From assembly GCA_965221835.1 (NCBI GenBank), contig OZ244916.1, forward strand, positions 1,488,001 to 1,552,000: 64,000 bases of DNA, in the 5' to 3' direction. Of the stretch, positions 15,703-22,914 are shown piece after piece. This DNA is from Persebacter sp965221835 (GTDB lineage: Bacteria > Pseudomonadota > Gammaproteobacteria > Tethybacterales > Persebacteraceae). Below the pieces are notes generated by a model. The model had not been told where the DNA came from and did no database searches. It saw only the letters and a list, made by a program, of their open reading frames with translations. A program made the position numbers and the translations under genes. Each line of letters opens with the position of its first letter. The first letter of the stretch is position 1.

Positions 15703-16568
15703 CGGCGGCGGGATTTTTTTTGTTGCGTCTTTTGGGGCGGTTGCCGTTGCGCGGGCGGCGATATCTCGGCGCACGGCTGGGCGACATTGCAAGATTGCTG
15801 TTGCGGCGGCGGCGGCGAATCGCGATGCAAAACTTGTCGCTGGCGTTTCCCGAATTTACGGCGGCGCGGCGGCAGGCGGTGTTGCGGCGGCATTTTCAAC
15901 TTTTGGGCGCAGTTCTTTTGGACGAATGCGCCATTCTCGGAATGTCCGCCGCGGATATTAAAAAATGGGTGCGGCTGGACGGCGAGGAAGAGTTGCGCGG
16001 GCGTTCGGTGTTGTTGTGTGCGCCGCATTTTGTCGCCGCCGGGGCGGGCGGTTTGCGATTGACGGCGGAAACCGGCGATGCAACAATGTTTCACTATCGC
16101 CCTTTGCACAATGTTTTTTGGGATTTGTTTTACCGCCGACTGCGAGAGAAATTCGGCGCGGTCGGAATCTCCGCAACCGGCAACGGCGCGATGCGCACAT
16201 GCGCCCGTCATCTGCAACGCGGCGGATTGTTGTTTTATTTGCCGGACACGGACGCGGGGCGGCGCAAAAACTCCGTATTTGCGCCCTTCCTCGGCGTCGC
16301 CGCCGCCGCAACAACGACAACCGCGCCGCGGCTGGCGACAATTGCAAAATCGGAAGTGCGCGTACTGACTTCATTTTGTACCGACGACGGTTATGCGTTG
16401 CGATTGTCGCCGCCGCTAGCAAATTTTCCCGGCGCGAACGCCGCCGCGGATGCAAAACGAATAAACGAAATTATCGGCGCGGAAGTTCGCCGCGACCCGG
16501 CGCAATATTACTGGCTGCATCGGCGATTCAAAACCCGCCCCGAAGGGGAGGCGCCGCGTTATGCCTGA
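15699..16568 (+). CDS. Lipid A acyltransferase (LpxL/HtrB) family protein with altered active site
   Basis: A 289-residue member of the lysophospholipid/lipid A acyltransferase family: N-terminal hydrophobic segment, RRRIAMQNLSLAFPE, VLLCAPHF near 110, YRPLHN, and a GGLLFYLPDTDAGRRKNSVFAPFLG block that matches the LpxL/LpxM signature. It would add a secondary acyl chain to lipid A on the inner membrane. The catalytic H-x4-D/E is broken: the sequence is APHFVAAGAGG, with Gly where the acid is expected. The start is TTG at 15699, overlapping the PBP stop. Either activity is reduced or another residue substitutes. Confidence 0.8.
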   Translation: MTAAGFFLLRLLGRLPLRGRRYLGARLGDIARLLLRRRRRIAMQNLSLAFPEFTAARRQAVLRRHFQLLGAVLLDECAILGMSAADIKKWVRLDGEEELRGRSVLLCAPHFVAAGAGGLRLTAETGDATMFHYRPLHNVFWDLFYRRLREKFGAVGISATGNGAMRTCARHLQRGGLLFYLPDTDAGRRKNSVFAPFLGVAAAATTTTAPRLATIAKSEVRVLTSFCTDDGYALRLSPPLANFPGANAAADAKRINEIIGAEVRRDPAQYYWLHRRFKTRPEGEAPRYA

Positions 16569-17394
16569 TATTCGTTTTACAAAAATGCACGGCGGCGGCA
16601 ACGATTTTGTCGTCATTGACGCGGTGCGCCAAAAACTGCCGCCAAACTTTCCGGCAATAAAAATCGCTTCGCGCCGTCTGGGAATCGGTTGCGACCAGAT
16701 TTTAATTTTGGAACGCCCGCGCGGCGGCGGTGCGGATTTTTATTATCGGATTATCAACGCGGACGGCGGCGAAGTCGGACAATGCGGCAACGGTGCGCGA
16801 TGTGCGCATGCGTTTTTGCGACAGCGGGGACTCGCGCGGCGGCGAAAACTTCGCTTGCGGACAAACACCGCACAAATCATTACCGAAGACGCCCGCAAAA
16901 AAGAAGTGCGCGCCTATCTGGGCGTGCCGGAATTCGCCCCGGCGAAAATTCCGTTGCGGCGCAAAAAAGAACATTTGTGGTATTCGCCATCCGCTGCGGA
17001 AGGCGGTGCGCTTTTGCCCGGGCGATTTGCGGCATTGTCGCTGGGCAATCCGCATGCGGTTTTTGTCGGCGAAACGGACGACATTGCGGAGGCGGGAGCG
17101 GCGTTGAATGACCGGCGGCGGCTTTTTCCCGAAGGCGTCAACGCGACATTTTGTCGCCGCGAAGAAGACGGAATTTATGCGCGCGTTTTTGAACGCGGAG
17201 TCGGCGAAACGCCTTCATGCGGAAGCGCGGCGGTTGCGGCGGCAACAGTTTTCATTCGCGGCGGCGCACATCGCAGTCCCGTGCGCGTACGAATGGCGGG
17301 CGGCGAATTGTTATGCGGATGGCGCGGAGACGGCGAATCGGCATGGCTGCAAGGCAGCGTCAATTTTGTTTTTGACGGCGTTATTCGTCTGTGA
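16561..17394 (+). CDS. dapF: Diaminopimelate epimerase
   Basis: A 277-residue cytoplasmic enzyme converting LL- to meso-diaminopimelate for lysine and peptidoglycan. Both catalytic cysteines are visible, in GQCGNGARC and TPSCGSAAVAAA, along with FTKMHGGGNDFVVID at the N-terminus and SLGNPHAV in the middle. ATG at 16561 overlaps the preceding acyltransferase by 8 bases. It closes a run of cell-envelope genes, uvrC-pgsA-mrcA-acyltransferase-dapF, with no gap anywhere. Confidence 0.94.
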   Translation: MPDIRFTKMHGGGNDFVVIDAVRQKLPPNFPAIKIASRRLGIGCDQILILERPRGGGADFYYRIINADGGEVGQCGNGARCAHAFLRQRGLARRRKLRLRTNTAQIITEDARKKEVRAYLGVPEFAPAKIPLRRKKEHLWYSPSAAEGGALLPGRFAALSLGNPHAVFVGETDDIAEAGAALNDRRRLFPEGVNATFCRREEDGIYARVFERGVGETPSCGSAAVAAATVFIRGGAHRSPVRVRMAGGELLCGWRGDGESAWLQGSVNFVFDGVIRL

Positions 17395-17411
17395 TGTAAA
17401 ATAACATTTTC

Positions 17412-17483
17412 GGGCGCTTAGCTCAGCGGGAGAGCGCCGCCTTCACACGGCGGAAGTCACTGGTTCAATCCCAGTAGCGCCCA
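17412..17483 (+). tRNA. tRNA-Val, anticodon CAC
   Basis: Full cloverleaf: acceptor GGGCGCT (17412-17418) pairs with AGCGCCC (17476-17482); D arm TAGCTCAGCGGGAGAGC; anticodon stem CCGCC/GGCGG with loop TTCACAC, anticodon CAC; T arm CTGGTTCAATCCCAG. Discriminator A at 17483 is followed by CCG, so the CCA end is not fully encoded. A TAAAAT box at 17396-17401, inside the end of dapF, could start transcription 10 bases upstream. Confidence 0.95.
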
Positions 17484-17515
17484 CCGGTTTTTTATCGCCG
17501 CAACAATCGCCGCAA

Positions 17516-18844
17516 TCAAATAATCCTCGCTTCTTTCAATCGCGCCAGCAAATATGCCATCGGGCGGGTGCCTTTTACGCTGTTGCACCAGCCGCAAAGT
17601 AATTGCAAATTCGGTTTAATATCGCGCCCGCCTTGTTCGCGCGATTCTTTATGATCCACAGTTAAATTGCGAAACGGAAATTCGTGGCGACAACCCGCGC
17701 ATTTTCCGTCTTGCATTCCGTATAACTCATGACTGTATATTTTCGGATTTACGGTTAAATCGCCTTCGTCCGTTCGCACCGGCAAATCTTCGCGCACCGA
17801 TATTTTTTTCCACGCACCTTTTGTCGTGAGAATATCTTGCGCATTTTGCAAACGCGCTTGAATTAAATTTGTCGCCATCGGCGAAATGTCCGCGCCAATC
17901 CATCGCCGCCCCAACATTTCCGCCGCCACCATCGCCGTCGCACAGCCGCAAAACGGATCTAAAATCACATCGCCTTCGTCCGAAGACGCTTTTATGATTC
18001 GTTGCAAAAGCGCCAGCGGTTTCTGAGTCGGATAGCCGGTGCGTTCTTTCGCCATCGGATTAATAATCGGAATATCCGCCCACACATTGCCGATTGTCGG
18101 CAGTCGCGCTTTGGTATGAACGATTTCCATATTTTCCGCACGCGCCGCCGCGATTTTTTCCGCCGCTTTTTGTCGGTCGTACACCAGCAAACGGCGGACG
18201 CCGCCATCCACGACGGTATGATACCCTTTCGCGTACCGTGTTTCGTCCCGGGCGGCAGTTTCCAGTTTGTTAAAAATACTTTCCCGGCTTTTGCCGTAAT
18301 ATAAAATAATGTCGTTCATGGACGGAAACGCGCCTCCCCGCCTGCTAAACCGATGATACGACCAAACGATTTCGTTGCGAAACTGCTTTTTGCCGAAAAT
18401 AGAATCCATCAGCATTTTTAGCGAATGCGACATTGTCGGGTCGCAATGCAAATAAATGCTGCCGGTCGGTTTTAAGATGCGATGCATTTCCAAAAGTCGC
18501 CTCGCCATAAAAACCAAATATGCCTTGTCGCCTTTTCCGCCCGCCAATCCCGCCGCATTAATCACCGCCGCCAAAGACGGATGCCGTTCGGCAATTTGTC
18601 CCACCCACGCCAAATCAATATCGTCCAAAGTCCACGCATCTTTAAACGCCGCCCCCGCCGCTTTGCTGCCAATCGGTGCGGAATAGTTGCGGTTTGAATT
18701 AAATGGCGGGTCTAAATAAATTAAGTCCACGCAAGCGGAGTTTATGCCGTCCAAAACGCCGATATTATCGCAAACGAACAATGTCCGGTTGGCGACATTT
18801 AATTCACCATTTTCCCGTTTATTCGCCATGCGATTCGCCGTCAT
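17516..18844 (-). CDS. DNA adenine/cytosine-N4 methyltransferase with C-terminal HNH domain, copy A
   Basis: A 442-residue beta-type methyltransferase. Motif order is IV first (LIYLDPPFNSNRNY, about 40-53), then a central variable region (about 164-265), a KERTGYPTQKP segment and finally the SAM site DPFCGCATA with GADISP. After this comes an HNH-like zinc finger (C-x2-C...VDHKESREQGG...C-x2-C, about 385-430). Outside the central region it is almost identical to the next gene. TATAAT (minus, 18856-18861) ends 11 bases before ATG. No restriction endonuclease gene is adjacent, so it may be an orphan modifier, or the HNH domain may supply cleavage. Recognition sequence unknown. Confidence 0.88.
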   Translation of the reverse strand: MTANRMANKRENGELNVANRTLFVCDNIGVLDGINSACVDLIYLDPPFNSNRNYSAPIGSKAAGAAFKDAWTLDDIDLAWVGQIAERHPSLAAVINAAGLAGGKGDKAYLVFMARRLLEMHRILKPTGSIYLHCDPTMSHSLKMLMDSIFGKKQFRNEIVWSYHRFSRRGGAFPSMNDIILYYGKSRESIFNKLETAARDETRYAKGYHTVVDGGVRRLLVYDRQKAAEKIAAARAENMEIVHTKARLPTIGNVWADIPIINPMAKERTGYPTQKPLALLQRIIKASSDEGDVILDPFCGCATAMVAAEMLGRRWIGADISPMATNLIQARLQNAQDILTTKGAWKKISVREDLPVRTDEGDLTVNPKIYSHELYGMQDGKCAGCRHEFPFRNLTVDHKESREQGGRDIKPNLQLLCGWCNSVKGTRPMAYLLARLKEARII

Positions 18845-18875
18845 TTGCCCGCGCCATTATAACAAAATTCGCGCA

Positions 18876-18917
18876 TCAATTGCCGAAAGTGCCGAAAGTG
18901 CCGAAAGGCGATTCTTC
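18876..18917. repeat. Duplicated 3' tail of the DUF3047 gene between the two methyltransferases
   Basis: This stretch, with three CCGAAA units spaced by GTG, nearly repeats 20225-20266, which is the 3' end of the DUF3047 coding sequence. Its presence between the two methyltransferase copies marks the junction of a tandem duplication about 1.35-1.41 kb long. Confidence 0.8.
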
Positions 18918-18924
18918 GCCGCAA

Positions 18925-20193
18925 TCAAATAATCCTCGCTTCTTTCAATCGCGCCAGCAAATATGCCATCGGGCGGGTGCCTTTTACGCTGTTGCACCAG
19001 CCGCAAAGTAATTGCAAATTCGGTTTAATATCGCGCCCGCCTTGTTCGCGCGATTCTTTATGATCCACAGTTAAATTGCGAAACGGAAATTCGTGGCGAC
19101 AACCCGCGCATTTTCCGTCTTGCATTCCGTATAACTCATGACTGTATATTTTCGGATTTACGGTTAAATCGCCTTCGTCTGTTCGCACCGGCAAATCTTC
19201 GCGCACCGATATTTTTTTCCACGCACCTTTTGTTGTGAGAATATCTTGCGCATTTTGCAAACGCGCTTGAATTAAATTTGTCGCCATCGGCGAAATGTCC
19301 GCGCCAATCCATCGCCGCCCCAACATTTCCGCCGCCACCATCGCCGTCGCACAGCCGCAAAACGGATCTAAAATCACATCGCCTTCGTCCGAAGACGCTT
19401 TTATGATTCGTTGCAAAAGCGCCAGCGGTTTCTGAGTCGGATAGCCGGTGCGTTCTTTGGATTGCGATTGCAGCCACGACACTTCCCACACATCGCGCAT
19501 GTTTGTTTCGGAAACGGCGACCGATTTGTCGGCGAAAGTTTTCAGTTTGCCATCCTTGTCGGCGACATTCCACCGTTTATAATGCGGCGTCCCGGGCGAT
19601 TTCGGTTCTTTCGGCCAGTTCCAAACATAATCGCCGGATTTGCCATAAAACAAAAGTACATCGTGCATTGATTGAAATTTTTTCGCCCGCCCCGCCCAGC
19701 GGCGATACGACCAAACGATTTCGTTGCGAAACTGCTTTTTGCCGAAAATAGAATCCATCAGCATTTTCAGCGAATGCGACATTGTCGGGTCGCAATGCAA
19801 ATAAATGCTGCCGGTCGGTTTTAAGATGCGATGCATTTCCAAAAGTCGCCTCGCCATAAAAACCAAATATGCCTTGTCGCCTTTTCCGCCCGCCAATCCC
19901 GCCGCATTAATCACCGCCGCCAAAGACGGATGCCGTTCGGCAATTTGCCCCACCCACGCCAAATCAATATCGTCCAAAGTCCACGCATCTTTAAACGCCG
20001 CCCCCGCCGCTTTGCTGCCAATCGGTGCGGAATAGTTGCGGTTTGAATTAAATGGCGGGTCCAAATAAATTAAATCTATGCAAGCGGAGTTTATGCCGTC
20101 CAAAACGCCGATATTATCGCACACGAACAATGTCCGGTTGGCGACATTTAATTCACCATTTTCCCGTTTATTCGCCGCACAATTCGCCGTCAT
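18925..20193 (-). CDS. DNA methyltransferase with C-terminal HNH domain, copy B
   Basis: A 422-residue paralogue of copy A. Residues 1-163 and the last ~178 match copy A with only a few changes (for example RM/CA at residues 5-6, V/I at about 38), while the centre (about 164-245, nucleotides 19459-19703) is a different, shorter sequence containing FQSMHDVLLFYGKSGDY and MRDVWEV. In beta-type enzymes this interval carries the target recognition domain, so copy B should methylate a different site. The promoter is duplicated too (TATAAT minus, 20205-20210). Both DPPF and DPFCGCATA motifs and the HNH cysteines are intact. Confidence 0.88.
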   Translation of the reverse strand: MTANCAANKRENGELNVANRTLFVCDNIGVLDGINSACIDLIYLDPPFNSNRNYSAPIGSKAAGAAFKDAWTLDDIDLAWVGQIAERHPSLAAVINAAGLAGGKGDKAYLVFMARRLLEMHRILKPTGSIYLHCDPTMSHSLKMLMDSIFGKKQFRNEIVWSYRRWAGRAKKFQSMHDVLLFYGKSGDYVWNWPKEPKSPGTPHYKRWNVADKDGKLKTFADKSVAVSETNMRDVWEVSWLQSQSKERTGYPTQKPLALLQRIIKASSDEGDVILDPFCGCATAMVAAEMLGRRWIGADISPMATNLIQARLQNAQDILTTKGAWKKISVREDLPVRTDEGDLTVNPKIYSHELYGMQDGKCAGCRHEFPFRNLTVDHKESREQGGRDIKPNLQLLCGWCNSVKGTRPMAYLLARLKEARII

Positions 20194-20224
20194 TTATCCG
20201 CGCCATTATAACAAAATTCGCGCG

Positions 20225-20893
20225 TCAATTTCCGAAAGTGCCGAAAGTGCCGAAAGGCGATTCTTCGGAATCGGTTAAAACAATTCCGCCGTAACGCGCA
20301 CGCATTTGCACGCCTGCCGAATCGCCGTCCGTCATCAATCCGACCAAACCGAATTCGTGCGGCAAATCGCCGAACAATTCGCGCCACAAATCGGCGAGAT
20401 TTACCGAAAAAGTTTTCCATTCGCCGACATCATCGCCCGCCACATAAATGCGCAAATCGTTATACCATTTGGAATATGGACTTTCCCAACTATCGCCGCG
20501 TTTTCCGCGCGCACGCACCAGCGACAAACTTTTATATTTCAATCCGTCCCGTGCCGCAAAATAAACGCGCATCGCAAAATCATCTCCGTCTTTTTCGCGC
20601 TGGTCAAATCCGGCGGCGGCGGCGTCCACGCGCCATTGAAAATGCAGCCACGGTGTTTTGTTCACCGATAAACCGATGCGGCGAATGTAGCCGGATGCGC
20701 CGCCGTTTCCGTCCGCAAAAACCGCCGCCGCCCCCAGCGAATCGTCAAACCGCGTTTCGTATTTTGTTTCGGCAATGCCGTCAAACTTCTGATATTCCCA
20801 CGCCGACAAATCGCCGTTTGCAAGAAGTGTCACCGTTTCCGCCGCCGCCCCCCCGCACAACGCCGCCATACAAATTCCCGCCCGCAACTTCAT
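20225..20893 (-). CDS. DUF3047 family exported protein
   Basis: A 222-residue protein with a cleavable signal peptide (residues 1-18, ending AAA) and the DUF3047 pattern: LHFQWRVDAAAAGFDQREKDGDDFAMRVYFAARDG, SKWYNDLRIYVAG and FGLVGLMTDGDSAG. Such proteins look like beta-sandwich, carbohydrate-binding-like periplasmic domains of unknown role. Its C-terminus, EESPFGTFGTFGN, is encoded by the short repeat that also appears between the two methyltransferase genes. A TATAAA box on the minus strand (20909-20914) lies 15 bases before ATG. Confidence 0.85.
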   Translation of the reverse strand: MKLRAGICMAALCGGAAAETVTLLANGDLSAWEYQKFDGIAETKYETRFDDSLGAAAVFADGNGGASGYIRRIGLSVNKTPWLHFQWRVDAAAAGFDQREKDGDDFAMRVYFAARDGLKYKSLSLVRARGKRGDSWESPYSKWYNDLRIYVAGDDVGEWKTFSVNLADLWRELFGDLPHEFGLVGLMTDGDSAGVQMRARYGGIVLTDSEESPFGTFGTFGN

Positions 20894-21047
20894 TTATTCG
20901 GACGAAAGTTTATAACGGGCGAAAAACGCATAATGCATAACTTTTTCATTTTGTTAAAAAGTGCGGCGCGGATAACCCATAAAAAAAACCAGTGCCGCAA
21001 ACGCATTATACATGATTGCCGAATTTTCCGTTTTCGTCCGGAACGGG

Positions 21048-21077
21048 TATAATTCTGCGGGCGGAAAAAGGTCCGCT
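21048..21077 (+). promoter_or_regulatory. Promoter and leader hairpin of amino acid binding protein gene
   Basis: TATAAT at 21048-21053. In the leader, GCGGA (21061-21065) can pair with TCCGC (21072-21076) and is followed by seven T, a small terminator-like hairpin placed between promoter and the Shine-Dalgarno AAAGGAGAA. It could attenuate transcription. Confidence 0.45.
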
Positions 21078-21103
21078 TTTTTTAATAAAAGGAGAATCAA
21101 AAA

Positions 21104-21859
21104 ATGAAAAAATGGTTGATTGCGGCGGTTGCCGCCTTGACGACCGCATTGTCGCCGTTTGCGGCGGCGGCGGATTTGCGAATCGGCGTTGAAGGCGCGT
21201 ACCCGCCCTTTTCCGCCGTCAACGAAGACGGCGAACTTGTCGGTTTTGATATTGAAATCGCCCGCGCATTGTGCGCCGAAATGGACGCGGAATGCGAACT
21301 CGTCCAGCAAGATTGGGACGGCATCATTCCCGCATTGCAGGCGAAAAAGTTTGACGCTATCATCGCGTCCATGTCCGACACCGAAGAACGCCGCCGGGAA
21401 GTCGCCTTTACCGATCATTATTACAAAGACGGTGCGCGTTTCGTGCGCAAAAAAGGCAACGCTCTTCGCGTCTCGTACAACGGACTCGCGGGCAAAAAAG
21501 TGGGCGTTCAGCGCGGCACCGTAACCGATTCATTCCTCACCGAAGAATTTAAGGATGTGGATGTACGCCGCTACGATACGCTGGAAAACGCGCATCTTGA
21601 TTTGTCGCAGGGGCGGTTGGATTTGGTGCTTGCCGACCAATTTGTGCAAACCGATTGGGTGAAAAAAAATCCCGAGTTTGAAGCAACCGGACACACCTAT
21701 ACCAACTCCGAATATTTCGGCGACATCGCCATCGCCGTCCGCAAAGAAGACGACGATTTGCGCGAAAAACTCAACAACGCCATCAAAGCGATTCGCGAAA
21801 ACGGCAAATACAAAGAAATCAACGACAAATATTTTTCGTTTGATATTTACGGGCGGTAA
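21104..21859 (+). CDS. Amino acid ABC transporter substrate-binding protein
   Basis: A 251-residue family 3 periplasmic binding protein. It has a signal peptide ending FAAAA at about residue 22, LRIGVEGAYPPFSAVNEDGELVGFDIEIARALC, WDGIIPALQAKKFDAIIASMSDTEERR and the C-terminal AIRENGKYKEINDKYF, matching the ArgT/HisJ group for basic or polar amino acids. A strong Shine-Dalgarno AAAGGAGAA precedes ATG. It stands alone with its own terminator, with no permease or ATPase beside it, so it must feed a transporter encoded elsewhere. Confidence 0.92.
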   Translation: MKKWLIAAVAALTTALSPFAAAADLRIGVEGAYPPFSAVNEDGELVGFDIEIARALCAEMDAECELVQQDWDGIIPALQAKKFDAIIASMSDTEERRREVAFTDHYYKDGARFVRKKGNALRVSYNGLAGKKVGVQRGTVTDSFLTEEFKDVDVRRYDTLENAHLDLSQGRLDLVLADQFVQTDWVKKNPEFEATGHTYTNSEYFGDIAIAVRKEDDDLREKLNNAIKAIRENGKYKEINDKYFSFDIYGR

Positions 21860-21875
21860 GTTTCGCCGCACCAAA

Positions 21876-21914
21876 CCGCCGCCGCCTTTTGCAAAACGGG
21901 CGGCGGTTTTTTTT
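21876..21914 (+). terminator. Intrinsic terminator after binding protein gene
   Basis: CCGCCGCC (21879-21886) pairs with GGCGGCGG (21899-21906); the loop TTTTGCAAAACG can itself fold, and eight T follow. It begins 17 bases after the stop codon. Confidence 0.92.
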
Positions 21915-21977
21915 GGAAACTTCGCGACTTTGGAACTTCGCGGCTTTGGAAACTTCGCGACTTTGGAAACTTCGCGA
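21915..21977. repeat. 17-bp tandem repeat, about 3.7 copies
   Basis: The unit GGAAACTTCGCGACTTT recurs with small changes between the terminator and the end of apt. It has no ORF of note. Confidence 0.8.
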
Positions 21978-21988
21978 CAAGTGCGGTT

Positions 21989-22504
21989 TTAGTATTGCAA
22001 AACCGAGTGCAGCGGGCGACCGTAATGTTCGCGTCCGCCGAGAGAGGCGATTTCAATTAGACACGCCGCCGAATCTATGGATGCGCCGAGTTTTTCCACG
22101 ACTTCGGCGGCGGCGCGCAAAGTGCCGCCGGTTGCGATGAGATCATCCACCAAAAACACCCGCGCCCCGGCGGGAAATGCATCCGCATGGGCGTGTATTT
22201 CGTCTTCGCCGTATTCCAGTTTGTAAGCGGCGGATGCTGTCGGACACGGCAGTTTACCCGGCTTTCGCAACGGCGCAAACGGCAAATTCAACTCCCGCGC
22301 CACCGCCGCCCCGAAAATAAATCCGCGCGCTTCCACGCCCGCTATAATGTCGGCGTTTTTTGTCGCCGCCGCCAATGCCGAAACCGCCCGCGCAAACGCC
22401 GCCGCATTCGCCAGCAACGGCGTAATGTCGCGAAATACGATTCCGGCTTTGGGAAAATCCGGCACCGCGCGCACAAACGCCGCCAAATCGGAAAAATGAT
22501 TCAT
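21989..22504 (-). CDS. apt: Adenine phosphoribosyltransferase
   Basis: A 171-residue purine salvage enzyme forming AMP from adenine and PRPP. The PRPP-binding loop VFLVDDLIATGGTLRAA is intact, as are FRDITPLLA and GVEARGFIFGAAVA. ATG at 22504 overlaps the stop of the upstream gene as ATGA, so it is the last gene of an operon with pyrB. The frame is open further upstream, but the homology begins at this ATG. Confidence 0.93.
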   Translation of the reverse strand: MNHFSDLAAFVRAVPDFPKAGIVFRDITPLLANAAAFARAVSALAAATKNADIIAGVEARGFIFGAAVARELNLPFAPLRKPGKLPCPTASAAYKLEYGEDEIHAHADAFPAGARVFLVDDLIATGGTLRAAAEVVEKLGASIDSAACLIEIASLGGREHYGRPLHSVLQY

Positions 22505-22914
22505 CCTTCCGCCCCGCACAACCGCATCTTGCGAATCTCCGCCATTATTCTGAATTGTGATTTCCCTTGCCGGGGCGGAAAATTTTGTACAAACCGAAAC
22601 CCGCCCACCGCAATCAGCGATACGCATGCCAAATTAATTTGACATTCGCGAAAAATGGTTCGCACCGGCGGCGGCAAATAAAAAACCAACCAGATAACGG
22701 CGGCGGCGATGAAAATAATCTCGGGAATGACGGTACCCGCGAATTTCCTCAATGCACCCCCCGAAACTATGCCGCGCGCCGCGGTTGCGGGAGTGCGTTT
22801 TTCCGCGAAAGAATCGCATCCGCAATTCGGACGGGATTTCGCATACCCGGAAAGCAAACGCCCGCATTTTGCGATTAATGAATCGTTTCCCCCATTGAAT
22901 ACCGGGCGCGTCAT
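22501..22914 (-). CDS. Hypothetical membrane protein between pyrB and apt
   Basis: A 137-residue frame I do not recognise. It begins in the stop of pyrB (ATGA at 22914-22911) and ends in the start of apt (ATGA at 22504-22501), so coupling on both sides supports a real gene. The N-terminal half is Arg/Gly/Ser-rich; then come two hydrophobic segments (VIPEIIFIAAAVIWLVFYLPPP and INLACVSLIAVGGF), and a basic tail. It lacks any visible motif. The alternative, that 400 bases of non-coding DNA happen to stay open with perfect junctions, is less likely. Confidence 0.6.
   Translation of the reverse strand: MTRPVFNGGNDSLIAKCGRLLSGYAKSRPNCGCDSFAEKRTPATAARGIVSGGALRKFAGTVIPEIIFIAAAVIWLVFYLPPPVRTIFRECQINLACVSLIAVGGFRFVQNFPPRQGKSQFRIMAEIRKMRLCGAEG

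Noticed and set aside
17484..17515. Encoded CCA end and intrinsic terminator for the tRNA
   Set aside because: The bases after the discriminator are CCG, and the short T-run has no preceding hairpin.
17516..20193. Duplicated methyltransferase region as a composite transposon
   Set aside because: No transposase, no terminal inverted repeats and no target duplication; the junction is explained by tandem duplication from the DUF3047 end.
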